Source: Rhizobium sp. CB3090
GTDB taxonomy: Bacteria; Pseudomonadota; Alphaproteobacteria; Rhizobiales; Rhizobiaceae
DNA: 64,000 bases
Reading direction: 5' to 3'
Assembly (NCBI RefSeq): GCF_029714285.1
Contig: NZ_CP121663.1
Location: 806,001-870,000 of the forward strand
Part shown: piece after piece, positions 1 to 9,581 of the stretch
Numbering within the stretch: position 1 is the stretch's first letter
Layout of the letters: the number at the start of each line of letters is the position of its first letter
The notes under the pieces: model-generated
What the model was told of the DNA's origin: nothing
What the model saw: only the letters and a program-made list of their open reading frames with translations
The model's database searches: none
Translations under genes and position numbers: made by a program

Positions 1-57
1 CGAGGATGCTTCGGTTACGATCGAAGTGTGATTGGAAAGCGGGATGCCGCTGCCTGC

Positions 58-1173
58 CTATTCCGCAAGGCGGCCGCCGAGCATCGGCGTCGGGACGCCC
101 GTTGTGCCGGGGAAGCTGATCGGCAGGCCTCGGAGTACCCGCACGGCCAAAAATGCGAAACATTCGGCCTCGACGGCGTCTCCACGCCAACCGAGCGTTT
201 CTGCCGAAATCGGCTCGACGCCTGCACGGGTCCTGAGCATCGACATGATCGTCGGATTGCGGCGGCCGCCGCCGCTGACCACCAGCTTCTTCGGGCGGCG
301 GGGCAGCAAATCCAAGGCCTTGCCGACCGCTGCCGCTGTAAAGGCAGAAAGCGTTGCGGCGCCGTCTTCGGGGCTAAGGCCGTCGGCCATGGAGGCGCCG
401 AAGTCGAAGCGATCCAGCGATTTCGGATAGGGGGCACTGAGATAAGGGTGTTCCAGCAACTTCGCGAGCCTCGCCTCATCCACCTTGCCTGCTTTGCCGA
501 GCGCGCCGTCCCTGTCCATCTCGCCAAGGCCGTGGGATTTGACGAAATCATTGAGCGGCGCATTGGCCGGTCCGGTGTCGAAGGCGACGAAATTGCCCTC
601 GCCATCCGACCAGGTGATATTGGCGACGCCGCCGAGATTGAGGATAGCGGTATCGTCTCCGGCGCCGGCGCGTCGCAGCAGGGCGGTATGGTAGACGGCA
701 GCAAGGGGCGCGCCCTGACCGCCGGCGCGCACGTCGGCAGAACGGAAGTCGTAGGCGACCTTGGTGCCAAGGATGGAACGCATCAGCTCGCCATCGCCGA
801 GTTGGCGCGTATCGCCGCGGCGTTCCTTTTGCGGTGCGCGATGCAGCACGGTCTGACCGTGGAAGCCGACCACGCCGATATCGGCCATCCTCAGCCCATA
901 GCTTTCAACGAGGTCCCTCACCGCGTCCGACTGGGCACGCGTCAATGCTTCCTCGGCTTTTCTGAAGATTTCCGGCTCCGGCCCGTTGAAATTCCAGACC
1001 CGGGCCTGCGCCAGAGTCTCTTCCAGCAGCGTCCTGATCCATTCCGGATAGGGTGCCAGCACATAGGGACCGAACTCCTCAATCCGCTCGCCATCCGTCT
1101 TGAGCAGAGCAACATCGATATTGCCGTCGAGAACGGTTCCGGTCATCAGACCGACGGCCCAGATTGGTTCCAT
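58..1173 (-). CDS. anmK: Anhydro-N-acetylmuramic acid kinase (AnmK)
   Basis: AnmK hydrolyses the 1,6-anhydro ring of anhydro-MurNAc and phosphorylates it to MurNAc-6-phosphate in the cytoplasm, which feeds MurQ. The 371-residue product begins [13 protein letters not shown]; the GLMTGT-x-LDG segment matches the nucleotide loop of the family (usually GxMSGTSxDG), and an AGGQGAPL motif typical of AnmK follows in the middle. I start at the ATG at 1173 because the open frame further upstream has no AnmK-like sequence. It is the last gene of the muropeptide locus, 10 nt after the serine hydrolase. The family call is firm; the operon role is inferred. Confidence 0.93.
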   Translation of the reverse strand: MEPIWAVGLMTGTVLDGNIDVALLKTDGERIEEFGPYVLAPYPEWIRTLLEETLAQARVWNFNGPEPEIFRKAEEALTRAQSDAVRDLVESYGLRMADIGVVGFHGQTVLHRAPQKERRGDTRQLGDGELMRSILGTKVAYDFRSADVRAGGQGAPLAAVYHTALLRRAGAGDDTAILNLGGVANITWSDGEGNFVAFDTGPANAPLNDFVKSHGLGEMDRDGALGKAGKVDEARLAKLLEHPYLSAPYPKSLDRFDFGASMADGLSPEDGAATLSAFTAAAVGKALDLLPRRPKKLVVSGGGRRNPTIMSMLRTRAGVEPISAETLGWRGDAVEAECFAFLAVRVLRGLPISFPGTTGVPTPMLGGRLAE

Positions 1174-1183
1174 GATCAAGCTC

Positions 1184-2203
1184 CTAAGCTCTGTTGACGA
1201 GATCGCCGACGGTCTGACGAAGCGCCACGATGCCGCTGTCGAAATGGCGTGTCGGGTGAATACGGTTGGTGAGCAAGGTCCACGCCCTGCCCTTGTCGAA
1301 ATCGATCCAGAGACCGGTGCCGGTGAAGCCGGTATGGCCGATCGTACCCGGCGAGCACAGCCCGCCGCCGGACCAGCCGTCATGGGGCCGCTCCCATCCA
1401 TGGGTGCGTGTGGCGGATAACGGCGTGCGCATCAATGCAATGGAGCGCTCGGATGCGCCGGAGCCGGTGAGCAGACCCATGGCAAAATCGAGGACCGAGG
1501 CTGCCGTGCCAAACAGGCCGGCATGGCCGGCGCCCTGCAGGGCGGAGCAATTGTCATCATGGACCTCGCCCGAGAGAATGCGGTGGCGCCAGGTGCAATC
1601 CTCCGTCGCTGCGGCTTCATCGGGTGCGACGGAAAAAGCGAAGCCCGGCCCGGCATCCATATCGCGGATCGTCTGTCCCGTCAGGCGCTCCAGTGCAAGC
1701 CCAAGCAAAATGAAGTTGATATCGGAATAGACAGGCGGACCGGCCCGCCATTCGCGCTGCAGAACGAAAGCGCGCAGCAGGTCGGGATCGCGGCCGTAGG
1801 TATAAAGCGGCTCGACAGCCGGAAAGGGTGTCTCATGGCCAAGGCATTGGCGAAAAGTTACCTTCCGTTCCCAGGCGGCCGCATCATATTGGCGCAGATC
1901 CGGCAGCAGCGTAATCAGCGGCGCATCGAGATCGATCGTACCGGCTTCCGCCAAAGCCAGGATGCGCGGCGTGGTGAAAATGACCTTGGTCAGCGAGGCC
2001 AGATCGAACCAGGTATCGGCAAACATCGGCCGCGTGACGGGAATCTTCTGCGCGGAGCCGACTGCGCGGACCATCCTATTGCCGTCGCGATCGACAATGC
2101 CGAGCACACCTCCAGGAATGCGCCCGGCAGCAACGGCGGCTTCAACGGGCTGGAATGCCCGATCGAAGCGCTGCGCAAGTTCCGTATTCCCTGTTGCCGT
2201 CAC
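1184..2203 (-). CDS. Beta-lactamase-fold serine hydrolase, candidate AmiE-like muropeptide amidase
   Basis: A 339-residue penicillin-binding-protein/class C beta-lactamase family hydrolase. Visible catalytic motifs are SLTK (Ser70-xx-Lys73), YSD near 159 and HTG near 293, the usual triad of PF00144 enzymes. It starts at GTG after an AGGGG ribosome site. There is no signal peptide, so it should act in the cytoplasm, unlike secreted beta-lactamases. It sits between the importer ATPase and anmK. In Bacillus subtilis, AmiE (YbbE), a member of the same fold, sits with murQ and removes peptides from MurNAc; by context this protein may do the same. An esterase or DD-peptidase role is also possible. 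Confidence 0.8.
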   Translation of the reverse strand: MTATGNTELAQRFDRAFQPVEAAVAAGRIPGGVLGIVDRDGNRMVRAVGSAQKIPVTRPMFADTWFDLASLTKVIFTTPRILALAEAGTIDLDAPLITLLPDLRQYDAAAWERKVTFRQCLGHETPFPAVEPLYTYGRDPDLLRAFVLQREWRAGPPVYSDINFILLGLALERLTGQTIRDMDAGPGFAFSVAPDEAAATEDCTWRHRILSGEVHDDNCSALQGAGHAGLFGTAASVLDFAMGLLTGSGASERSIALMRTPLSATRTHGWERPHDGWSGGGLCSPGTIGHTGFTGTGLWIDFDKGRAWTLLTNRIHPTRHFDSGIVALRQTVGDLVNRA

Positions 2204-2222
2204 GCCGCCCCTCGCCTCTCCG

Positions 2223-3965
2223 TCAGGCTTCTGCCTGTGCTATATGATCCGGAGCGAACTGTCGCCATTCGGGTGCAGCCGGCTCGAAACCGAGCGGGCG
2301 CACCAGCGAGGGGACTTGGCGCGTATCCAGCGCAAAATTCTCCCGCCGGCGGTCGACAGCAGGAACTGCCGAGATCAGCCGCTTGGTATAGGAATGCTTC
2401 GGCTGCGACAGCACCGATACGGCATCCCCGATCTCGACGATCTGGCCGGCATAGATCACCGCGATCCTGTGCGCGATCCGCTCGACGACTGCCATGTCGT
2501 GCGAGATGAAAAGGTAGGCAAGGCCATACTCGCGCTGCAATTCGATCAACAGGTTCAGAACCTGCGCCTGGACGGACACATCCAAAGCCGAGACGGCCTC
2601 GTCCAGCACCAGAACCGAAGGGTTCAACATAAGCGCCCGGGCGATACACAATCTCTGGCGCTGCCCGCCCGAAAATTCATGCGGATAGCGTTCGAGACTG
2701 TTTTCGGGCAGGCCGACCCGCTTCAGCAGCGTAACCATCCTGTTGCGCGTTTCCCCCGAGGCACGGCCACCGGCGGCAATAACGGGTTCGGCCAGGATGC
2801 TATCGACGCGAAGCCTTGGGTTGAGCGAGGCATAGGGATTTTGAAACACCATCTGCACGGCACTCGTCCGATCTGCCACCTTGCCGGCAGTCGTCGCGAA
2901 TGTGCCCCGCGTCGACTTCACCAAACCGAGGATTGCCCGCGCCGTGGTGGATTTGCCCGAACCGCTTTCGCCGACGATCGCCAGCGTTTCGCCGGGCAGC
3001 AGGTCGAAACCAACGCCTTCGACCGCGTGCACAGCGCCGGTCGGACGGCGAAAGAAGCTGCTCGATACTGGAAAGCGAACCGTCAGCCCATCCACCTTTA
3101 ACGCCGGCGGAGCTTTTGCGGCGGCGTCACGGCTGAAATCCGACCGGGTCGCACGGCCGGCCGAAAAATGCGGCACGGAATGAAGAAGATGCTGTGTATA
3201 GGGATGGCTGGGTTTGTCGAGGATCTGGTTCAACTCGCCCTGTTCGACCGCCTGGCCAGCCTGCATCACCATCACCTTGTCGGCGATGCCGGCAACGAGG
3301 CCGATATCATGGGTGATGAAGATCATCGCCAAGCCGGTCTCGCGCTTCAGTTCGGCGAGGAGCGCCATGATCTGCGCCTGCACTGTCACGTCCAGCGCCG
3401 TCGTCGGCTCGTCGGCAATTAGGAGGCGCGGATTGCAGGCGAGCGCCGTTGCGATCATCACACGCTGCAGCATGCCGCCGGAGAGCTGGTTCGGGCAATA
3501 TTTCAGCCGCCGGGCAGCATCGGGGATGCGGACGCGGTCCAGCGCATCCTTTGCGGCGGCGGTTGCCTGGCGACCGGTCAAGCCGCGATGCAGACGAAAA
3601 GACTCTTCGATCTGCGTGCCGATGGTCAGCACGGGATTGAGCGAGGTCATCGGCTCCTGGAAGATCATGCCGATCTCGGCGCCGCGGATTTTTGTGAGTT
3701 CGGCCTCCGTCGCCGTCGTCAGGTCGAGAATGCTGTTGTCGGGCCGCGTCAACTTGATCGAGCCGCCGATGATGCGGCCACCGCCGAAATCGACCAGACG
3801 ATTGATCGAGAGTGCAGTCACGGATTTTCCCGACCCACTCTCGCCGACAATCGCCAGCGTCTCACCGGCTGCGATATCGAAGCTGACGCCGCGGACGATC
3901 TTGTTCGCCTCGGGAGTCCGACCAAAGCCCACTTGCAGATCGGAGACGGAAAGCAGAGGACTCAC
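2223..3965 (-). CDS. Fused dipeptide/oligopeptide ABC importer ATPase (DppD-DppF type)
   Basis: A 580-residue protein with two complete ABC ATPase domains joined in one chain. Each carries a GESGSGKS Walker A loop (near 41 and in the second half), an LSGG/FSGGQ signature and a Walker B (LLIADEP, LVLDEA), plus the C-terminal oligopeptide-transporter extension with HPYT/HSYT motifs. It starts at GTG, overlapping the stop of the upstream permease (GTGA), so translation is coupled. The fusion replaces the separate DppD and DppF subunits and resembles YejF. It powers the importer encoded by the next genes. The cargo is unknown; muropeptides or murein peptides are likely from context. Confidence 0.93.
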   Translation of the reverse strand: MSPLLSVSDLQVGFGRTPEANKIVRGVSFDIAAGETLAIVGESGSGKSVTALSINRLVDFGGGRIIGGSIKLTRPDNSILDLTTATEAELTKIRGAEIGMIFQEPMTSLNPVLTIGTQIEESFRLHRGLTGRQATAAAKDALDRVRIPDAARRLKYCPNQLSGGMLQRVMIATALACNPRLLIADEPTTALDVTVQAQIMALLAELKRETGLAMIFITHDIGLVAGIADKVMVMQAGQAVEQGELNQILDKPSHPYTQHLLHSVPHFSAGRATRSDFSRDAAAKAPPALKVDGLTVRFPVSSSFFRRPTGAVHAVEGVGFDLLPGETLAIVGESGSGKSTTARAILGLVKSTRGTFATTAGKVADRTSAVQMVFQNPYASLNPRLRVDSILAEPVIAAGGRASGETRNRMVTLLKRVGLPENSLERYPHEFSGGQRQRLCIARALMLNPSVLVLDEAVSALDVSVQAQVLNLLIELQREYGLAYLFISHDMAVVERIAHRIAVIYAGQIVEIGDAVSVLSQPKHSYTKRLISAVPAVDRRRENFALDTRQVPSLVRPLGFEPAAPEWRQFAPDHIAQAEA

Positions 3966-4801
3966 GGAGCGGACCTCCGCATTTTCGGATCAAGAATATC
4001 ACGCAAGGCATCGCCAAGCAGATTGAAGCCGAGGATGCTGATCATGATGGTGAGGCCGGGGAAGATCAGCAGCCAGGGTGCCGTTTCCATCAGTTTGCGG
4101 CTGTCGCTCAGCATCAATCCGAGAGAAGAGGCAGGTGGCTGTGTACCGAGGCCGAGGAAACTCAAGCCGGCTTCAGTCAGGAGCGACCATGCGAGCGCCA
4201 GCGTGATTTGCACCGTCAACGGCGCGACGAGGTTCAAGAGCAGATGCCGCGTCAGTATATAGGGTTTGCTGCTGCCGAAGGTGCGGGCGGCATCGACGAA
4301 ATCGCGCGATTTCAGTGAGAGCGCCGGCCCGCGCACAACGCGGGTGAAGATCGGCGTATAGACGATGGCGATCGCTGCGACGCTGGTCCAGGTGCCGGGG
4401 CCTACAATGGCGATGATCAGCAGCGCGAGGAGGATGGCCGGAAATGCCAGCAGCACATCCATCGTGCGCATGATTACCCCGTCCCAGCGCTTGCCGAACC
4501 AGGCGGCGGTCAGGCCGAGCACAGTGCCGATCAGGCTTGCAAGCGCGACCGAGAGGAAGGCGACTGTGAAGGACTCGCCAATGCCATCCATCAGTCGGCT
4601 AGCCACGTCGCGCCCGAGCAGGTCCGTCCCCATCCAAAAGGCGCCACTTGGAGCATGCAGCCGATTCAACGGGCTCCGCGTCACCGGATCATAGGGGGTG
4701 AGCCCCAGCGTGCCGAAAATGGCGAGGATGAGATAGACGAAGACAATGGTGCCGCCGATGCGGCCGCTCGTGTGCCCAAAAATGGCTTTGATAAAACGCA
4801 T
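3962..4801 (-). CDS. Peptide-type ABC importer permease (DppC/OppC family)
   Basis: A 279-residue inner-membrane permease with an N-terminal transmembrane helix, a periplasmic segment containing the GTDLLGRDV motif typical of DppC/OppC proteins, and the EAA loop around DAARTFGSSKPYI that docks on the ATPase. The ATG overlaps the stop of the preceding permease gene (ATGA). It forms the transmembrane heterodimer with the gene upstream. Family membership is clear from the motifs and length; substrate is not readable from sequence. Confidence 0.93.
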   Translation of the reverse strand: MRFIKAIFGHTSGRIGGTIVFVYLILAIFGTLGLTPYDPVTRSPLNRLHAPSGAFWMGTDLLGRDVASRLMDGIGESFTVAFLSVALASLIGTVLGLTAAWFGKRWDGVIMRTMDVLLAFPAILLALLIIAIVGPGTWTSVAAIAIVYTPIFTRVVRGPALSLKSRDFVDAARTFGSSKPYILTRHLLLNLVAPLTVQITLALAWSLLTEAGLSFLGLGTQPPASSLGLMLSDSRKLMETAPWLLIFPGLTIMISILGFNLLGDALRDILDPKMRRSAP

Positions 4802-5760
4802 CAGCCTTCTCCCAGGCGAACACGTGGATCGAGCGCGACATAGGCAAGGTCGACAAGCAGATTGACGATCATGAAGTTGAAGGCAATGAACAGGACGCAG
4901 CCTTGCACAAGCGCGTAATCACGTTGCTGGATGGCATCGAGCACCAACCGCCCCAGGCCGGGCAGCGCGTAAATCTGCTCGACAAGCACGGCGCCGCCGA
5001 GGAGATAGCCGAATTCCACGCCGCTCAGCGTCACCACTGGAATGAGCGCATTGGGCAGCGCATGACGCCAGATGACACCCCTGGCCGGCACGCCGCGGCT
5101 GCGGGCGGTGCGAACATAATCGTCACTCAGAACGTCGAGCATGGCGGAGCGCACGACGCGCGTGACCGAGGCGGCAAAGGCAAAGCCGAGCGTCAGCGCC
5201 GGCAGAATCATCTGGCCGAGATTGCCAAGCGGATCCTGCCAGAACGGCGTGAACGCACCCATGGCCGGCAGGACACCGAAGCCGGCCGAAAGCGCATAGA
5301 TGATAAGAAGGCCGAGAACGAAATTCGGGGTGGACTGCCCGACCATGGCAACGATGCGGACCGTGAGATCGGATAGTTTTTCGTTTCGCGTCGCCGCGAA
5401 GACGCCCGCCGGCAGGCCGATCAGCAGCGCGATCAGCATGGACAGCAGCGCAAGCTCGAGCGTCAGCGGAAACCGTTCAAGGATGATGTCGAGCACGGGT
5501 TTTCCGTAGGTGACGGATATGCCGAGGTTGCCCTGCAGTACGCCGAACAGCCAATGCCAGTACTGCACGAACCATGATTGGTCGATGCCGAAATAAGCCG
5601 CCAGGGCCTGCCGCTGCTCGGGCGTCAGCAGACCGGCATTGGTTCCGAGCATCGCCGTGATCGCGTCGCCCGGCACCAGTCGGATGGCGACGAACACGAG
5701 CATGGACACTCCCAACATGATCAGCGGGAATGTCATCAGCCGGCGCGTCAGGTAGCCCAT
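4801..5760 (-). CDS. Peptide-type ABC importer permease (DppB/OppB family)
   Basis: A 319-residue inner-membrane permease that begins MGYLTRRLMTFPLIMLGVSM, the usual DppB/OppB first helix, followed by the RLVPGDAI motif and later the EAA loop (TARSRGVPARGVI). Length and layout are normal for the family. It follows the solute-binding protein gene after 127 nt that hold a repeated intergenic element, and overlaps dppC-like translation by 1 nt. It is the first membrane subunit of the putative muropeptide importer. Confidence 0.93.
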   Translation of the reverse strand: MGYLTRRLMTFPLIMLGVSMLVFVAIRLVPGDAITAMLGTNAGLLTPEQRQALAAYFGIDQSWFVQYWHWLFGVLQGNLGISVTYGKPVLDIILERFPLTLELALLSMLIALLIGLPAGVFAATRNEKLSDLTVRIVAMVGQSTPNFVLGLLIIYALSAGFGVLPAMGAFTPFWQDPLGNLGQMILPALTLGFAFAASVTRVVRSAMLDVLSDDYVRTARSRGVPARGVIWRHALPNALIPVVTLSGVEFGYLLGGAVLVEQIYALPGLGRLVLDAIQQRDYALVQGCVLFIAFNFMIVNLLVDLAYVALDPRVRLGEG

Positions 5761-5772
5761 GGAACGTCCTCC

Positions 5773-5874
5773 AGAGCAATTCCAGGAAAAGTGCGAAGCG
5801 GTTTTCCGTCCGGAATGCGTAAAACAAAGGGATAGAGCGGGGAAGCGATTCCGTGAAGCGCTGAACCGCTCTAG
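5773..5874. repeat. RIME-like rhizobial intergenic palindromic element
   Basis: About 100 nt bounded by AGAGC and GCTCT, containing GGAAAA...TTTTCC and other inverted segments. It looks like the short mosaic elements (RIME type) scattered between genes in Rhizobium and relatives; I recognise it by its characteristic GAGCAATTCC...GAACCGCTCTAG ends. It sits inside the importer operon between the binding-protein and first permease genes, where its structures could protect the upstream mRNA or reduce downstream expression. Only one copy is seen in this window. Confidence 0.65.
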
Positions 5875-5887
5875 AACCCGGTATCCA

Positions 5888-7408
5888 TCATTTGATGGAT
5901 ACCTTGCTGAGACCGAAGAGAGAACCCGTCGGCGTCGGCACGAAACCCTGAACGTTCTTTTGCTCGGCCGTGTAGCCGTTGGATGTATAGAGCCAGATCC
6001 AGGGCGAGACTTCGGCGATGTGCTTTTCGAAGTCGCCGAAAATTACTTTACGCTTGGCCGGATCGGTTTCGATACGGCCCTTCTGCATCAGGCTATCCAG
6101 CGTATCATCGATATAGTTCGCGACCTTCTGCAGATTGCCGGTCTTCGTCCAGTAACGATTATACATCGAATAGGGATCGGCACTGCCGCCGTTCAGCGCA
6201 ACCGCCATGTCGAAATTGCCCTTCAGCCAGGCATCGACATAGACGTTGAGTTCCATCACCTTGATGTCGAGCTTGATGCCGATTTCGGCGAGCTGCGATT
6301 GGATGACCTGGGCTTCGGCGGTGGCCGTCGGTGGCTCGCCGGTGGCGGCGATCACGGTCGCGGAGAAGCCGTTGGCGAGGCCCGCATCGGCCATCAGCTT
6401 CTTCGCCTTTTCGACATCGCGCTTGTAGCAGAAGAGCTGGCTCGGATCGGTTGCATAGAGAGGCATGGTCAACGGTCCCGTCACCTTGCCTTCGCCAAGC
6501 GCTGCGGTATCGAGCACATCCTTCCGGTCGATCGCGCAGGAGATCGCCTGGCGCACGGCCAATTGATCCATAGGCTTGTGTGAGGGGGTGAGCTGCAGGA
6601 CGTTGTAGGAAAGTACCGGCGTGCGGGTCAGTTGCAGCTTCGGCTCCTTGGGAACGAGCGTCGCGACCAGCGGATCGTTTAGAAGCGCAAAATCGATCTG
6701 GCCCGTGCGAAGCGATGCCAGGATAGCCGTCTCATCGGGAAGGACGCTGATATCGATGCCGTCGACGCCGACCGTGCCGCCGGCCCAGGCCTTGTTGGCG
6801 CTCAGGACTTCCTTGGAATTCGGAACCCAATTTTCGAGCTTGAAGGGGCCGGAACCGATCGCCTTGGTGCCGACGGAGCCGGCGGCGATTTCGCTTGCCG
6901 GAACGACGGCGGCGTTGAGGCTGGTCATCGAGGTCAGAATTGGAACATCGGGCTGCGACAGGTGGAAAATGACGGTCGTCGCATCCGGGGTATCGATGCT
7001 GGCGATCGACAGGAAATTCGCGCGGGCGGCCGCACCTGTCGCCTGATCGAGAATGCGCTGGAACGACGCCTTCACGTCAGCCGACGTGACGGCAGCGCCG
7101 TTCTGGAACTTCGAATTCGGATTGAGCTTGAAGGTCAACTCCTTGCCGTCGGACGAAAACTGCCAGCTTTCGGCAATGGCGGGAACGATCTGCAGATTGC
7201 TGTCGAGCCGGACGAGCGGCTCATAGATCAGCTCCAGCAGGCGGATCGAGGAAAAGGCGGTTTGTTTGTGCGGGTCAAGGCCGGTCGCATCCTGCGACCA
7301 TGCCATGCGCAGCGTCGCCGCATGCGCTTCGGTCGAAACTGCCGCCATACCAAGAGCTGCCGCAACGGCGACGCACGAAATCAGCTTCCTTGCAAAATGT
7401 CTTTTCAT
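5888..7408 (-). CDS. ABC importer solute-binding protein, family 5 (peptide/muropeptide type)
   Basis: A 506-residue periplasmic binding protein of the DppA/OppA family (SBP_bac_5). It has a Sec signal peptide (MKRHFARKL, hydrophobic core, cut near EAHA-AT) followed by the typical LDPHKQTAFSSIRLLELIYEPLV region. A GGGAG ribosome site lies just before the ATG. It follows murQ by 82 nt and precedes two permeases and a fused ATPase, a complete importer. Known family members bind peptides, nickel or muropeptides; the flanking murein genes make muropeptides or their peptides the best guess. Confidence 0.93.
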   Translation of the reverse strand: MKRHFARKLISCVAVAAALGMAAVSTEAHAATLRMAWSQDATGLDPHKQTAFSSIRLLELIYEPLVRLDSNLQIVPAIAESWQFSSDGKELTFKLNPNSKFQNGAAVTSADVKASFQRILDQATGAAARANFLSIASIDTPDATTVIFHLSQPDVPILTSMTSLNAAVVPASEIAAGSVGTKAIGSGPFKLENWVPNSKEVLSANKAWAGGTVGVDGIDISVLPDETAILASLRTGQIDFALLNDPLVATLVPKEPKLQLTRTPVLSYNVLQLTPSHKPMDQLAVRQAISCAIDRKDVLDTAALGEGKVTGPLTMPLYATDPSQLFCYKRDVEKAKKLMADAGLANGFSATVIAATGEPPTATAEAQVIQSQLAEIGIKLDIKVMELNVYVDAWLKGNFDMAVALNGGSADPYSMYNRYWTKTGNLQKVANYIDDTLDSLMQKGRIETDPAKRKVIFGDFEKHIAEVSPWIWLYTSNGYTAEQKNVQGFVPTPTGSLFGLSKVSIK

Positions 7409-7490
7409 TCTGTTCTCCCTCTGAGCGTTTTTTTCGCTCCCAGCCGATTTTGGCCACTTCGTTAAAGGCTACCGCTGCTGCGATTTCAGT

Positions 7491-8414
7491 TCATACTGTC
7501 TTCGCGCTGATGGCCTTTCGCAGGAATCCACCAGCGTTTTGCAATGCCACACGGGCTTCTTCAATGCCCATTCCCGTAATTTCCATGAGAATGGCGAGTT
7601 TGACATCATTGCCAGTCTGGTCGAGCACGCGGCGGGCTTCCTCCTGGGTGCAGCCGGTCGCCTGCATGACGATGCGGGAGGCGCGAGCGACCAGCTTCTT
7701 GTTGCTCGCATTCACGTCGACCATCAGGTTCTGATAGCTCTTGCCGATCCGGATCATGCTCGCCGTCGTCAGCATGTTGAGAATGAGCTTCTGTGCCGTT
7801 CCCGACTTCAGCCGGGTCGATCCGGTCAGGATTTCCGGACCGACCACAGGAGAAATAGCGAGATCGGCAATGCCGGCAATGACGGAATTGGGATTGCAGG
7901 ACAGGGCGACAGTGGCCGCGCCGACGCTCTTTGCGTAGTTCAGCCCGCCGATGACGTAGGGCGTGCGGCCGCTGACGGCGATGCCGACGACGACGTCTGC
8001 CGCGGTCAGGCCGATGTCCCGCAAGGCTTGCCGCCCCTGCTCAGGATCGTCCTCGGCGCCTTCGATCGAGCGTTGCAGCGCGTCGGGGCCGCCGGCGATC
8101 AGACCGATCACCATGCTCTGCGGCACGCTGAAAGTCGGCGGACATTCGGATGCGTCGAGAACGCCAAGCCGGCCGCTGGTGCCGGCACCCATGTAGATCA
8201 GCCGCCCGCCCTTCTGGAAAGCCGCAACGATCTGGTTTACCGCCGCTGCGATCGCGGGAATGACCTTTTCGACTGCAGCGGGGACGGTTTGGTCCTCGTA
8301 ATTGATTTCGCGCAGGATATCGAAGGTCGACAACAGATCGATATGCATCGTGTTCGGATTGCGACCCTCGGAAACCAACTGTTCCAGTTCGGATATCAAT
8401 CTTTGTTCTGTCAT
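7491..8414 (-). CDS. murQ: N-acetylmuramic acid 6-phosphate etherase (MurQ)
   Basis: MurQ removes the D-lactyl ether from MurNAc-6-phosphate to give GlcNAc-6-phosphate and D-lactate in the cytoplasm. The 307-residue protein has a SIS sugar-phosphate domain with [15 protein letters not shown] and CPPTF; the Glu of ASECPP and the Glu in EGAEDD correspond to the catalytic acids. A C-terminal helical segment ([12 protein letters not shown]) is the usual UBA-like end. It heads the second part of the locus, with a 276-nt leader carrying a candidate operator. Length is normal. Confidence 0.96.
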   Translation of the reverse strand: MTEQRLISELEQLVSEGRNPNTMHIDLLSTFDILREINYEDQTVPAAVEKVIPAIAAAVNQIVAAFQKGGRLIYMGAGTSGRLGVLDASECPPTFSVPQSMVIGLIAGGPDALQRSIEGAEDDPEQGRQALRDIGLTAADVVVGIAVSGRTPYVIGGLNYAKSVGAATVALSCNPNSVIAGIADLAISPVVGPEILTGSTRLKSGTAQKLILNMLTTASMIRIGKSYQNLMVDVNASNKKLVARASRIVMQATGCTQEEARRVLDQTGNDVKLAILMEITGMGIEEARVALQNAGGFLRKAISAKTV

Positions 8415-8690
8415 GTGCCAGCTCTCGAAAGAATGCTCTTCGATATCAACGGATCAGAGATGGCGGGCTCGATCGGCAAGGATCGGGCGAGCCGCAACAG
8501 CAGCCTTAGATTTTCAACGCAACAGAAAGCTAATCATAGCATAAGCAGCCGGCCTTTATGGCTTCGTTCGCCGCCGTTTCCCTGTTTACCTTCGTTAACA
8601 TTATGTCCATTTATTCCGATCGTCAATCACATAAGGAATAAAATATTCCAATATTGGCGCGCAAAATGAGGGAGTTATCGAGCGGTCGTT
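8415..8690 (-). promoter_or_regulatory. murQ leader region with own promoter likely
   Basis: A 276-nt gap between the kinase stop and the murQ start in an otherwise tightly packed minus-strand locus. It is AT-richer than the genes and carries the GGAAT-N5-ATTCC palindrome at its kinase-proximal end. The gap suggests that murQ and the importer have a separate promoter from murA. I could not place -35 and -10 boxes with confidence. Confidence 0.5.
8635..8649. promoter_or_regulatory. Candidate RpiR/MurR operator 1 (GGAAT-N5-ATTCC)
   Basis: Perfect inverted repeat GGAAT-AAAAT-ATTCC upstream of murQ. The same GGAAT-N5-ATTCC core occurs between murA and the divergent RpiR-family gene. Two sites in the two regulatory gaps of one locus make it a likely operator of that regulator. 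Confidence 0.6.
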
Positions 8691-9581
8691 TCAACGGCCG
8701 CAGGCTGACTTTCTGGCAAGAATGATGGCGCCGGAAACGGCATCGCCGTCGATGGGTTTGAGGCGGCGGCGGACATCCGGCGCAAGCCATGGCTCAAGCG
8801 GGCTGGAAAGGCCACCGAGCAAGGAGACGCGCGGAGCACCTTTATCAAACAGCGAGCGAATCAACGTATCTATATGTTCGGCCGCGCTCTGGACGATGCG
8901 TCGCCCGGCGGCATCTCCCTGATCCGCATGGCGCATCACCATCGGCGCGAGAGCGGCATAGTCGGTTGCCGAGGCGCGATCCATCCAGGCGACCGCCTCC
9001 ATGGGATCGTTTTGAAACCGCTGCAAAATCTCGACTAACAGCGCGGTCTTCTCATAGCGGCCGTCATGCGCGCGCAGCGCAAGCTGCACGGCTTTCAGCC
9101 CGAGATCCGCGCCGCTGCCTTCATCCGAGATCGGGAATCCGTATCCTCCGACCCGCAAGTGGCGACCCTCGACGAAACCGAGGCCGATCGATCCTGTTCC
9201 GGCAATGACGATCGCACCGTCGCGGCCGGAATGGGCGCCAAGGCAGGCGCCCTCGCCGTCGCTGACGAAATCGATGCTGGCAAAGGGATGCTTTATGGCG
9301 CGCAATGCCTCAAGGGCGCCCTTCCGCCCGATTCCGGCAAGGCCGACACCCGTATGGACGTGCGCGATTTCGGAAGGGTCGAGGCCTGCCTCTTCAATCG
9401 CCGGACCGAAGGCCCTGGCAATGGATGCCCAGGCTTCGTCAATGCCGAGCCGCGTGGTCGCGGGACCGGATAGTCCCTGGCCGAATACGGTGCCGGCGGC
9501 ATCCTCGATCCTGGCGCGACAGCCGGTGCCGCCGCCATCGATGCCGAGAAAATAGCATGCGCTGTCCGTTTCGCCGTTCAT
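8691..9581 (-). CDS. BadF/BadG-family amino-sugar kinase (GlcNAc or MurNAc kinase)
   Basis: A 296-residue ATP-dependent kinase of the ASKHA fold, with the phosphate loop LGIDGGGTGCRARIED near the start, an IAGTGSIGLG second phosphate motif, and an ISDEGSGADLGLKA segment typical of N-acetylglucosamine kinases. I start at ATG 9581 because it overlaps the murA stop (ATGA), coupling the two; the extra upstream residues look non-native. Family members phosphorylate GlcNAc (NagK) or both GlcNAc and MurNAc (MurK of Clostridium). Next to murQ either fits: GlcNAc-6-P for reuse, or MurNAc-6-P as MurQ substrate. Confidence 0.85.
   Translation of the reverse strand: MNGETDSACYFLGIDGGGTGCRARIEDAAGTVFGQGLSGPATTRLGIDEAWASIARAFGPAIEEAGLDPSEIAHVHTGVGLAGIGRKGALEALRAIKHPFASIDFVSDGEGACLGAHSGRDGAIVIAGTGSIGLGFVEGRHLRVGGYGFPISDEGSGADLGLKAVQLALRAHDGRYEKTALLVEILQRFQNDPMEAVAWMDRASATDYAALAPMVMRHADQGDAAGRRIVQSAAEHIDTLIRSLFDKGAPRVSLLGGLSSPLEPWLAPDVRRRLKPIDGDAVSGAIILARKSACGR

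Noticed and set aside
28..1197. 389-codon + strand frame opposite anmK
   Set aside because: It is the mirror of a clear AnmK reading frame in high-GC DNA and has no recognisable domain or ribosome site.
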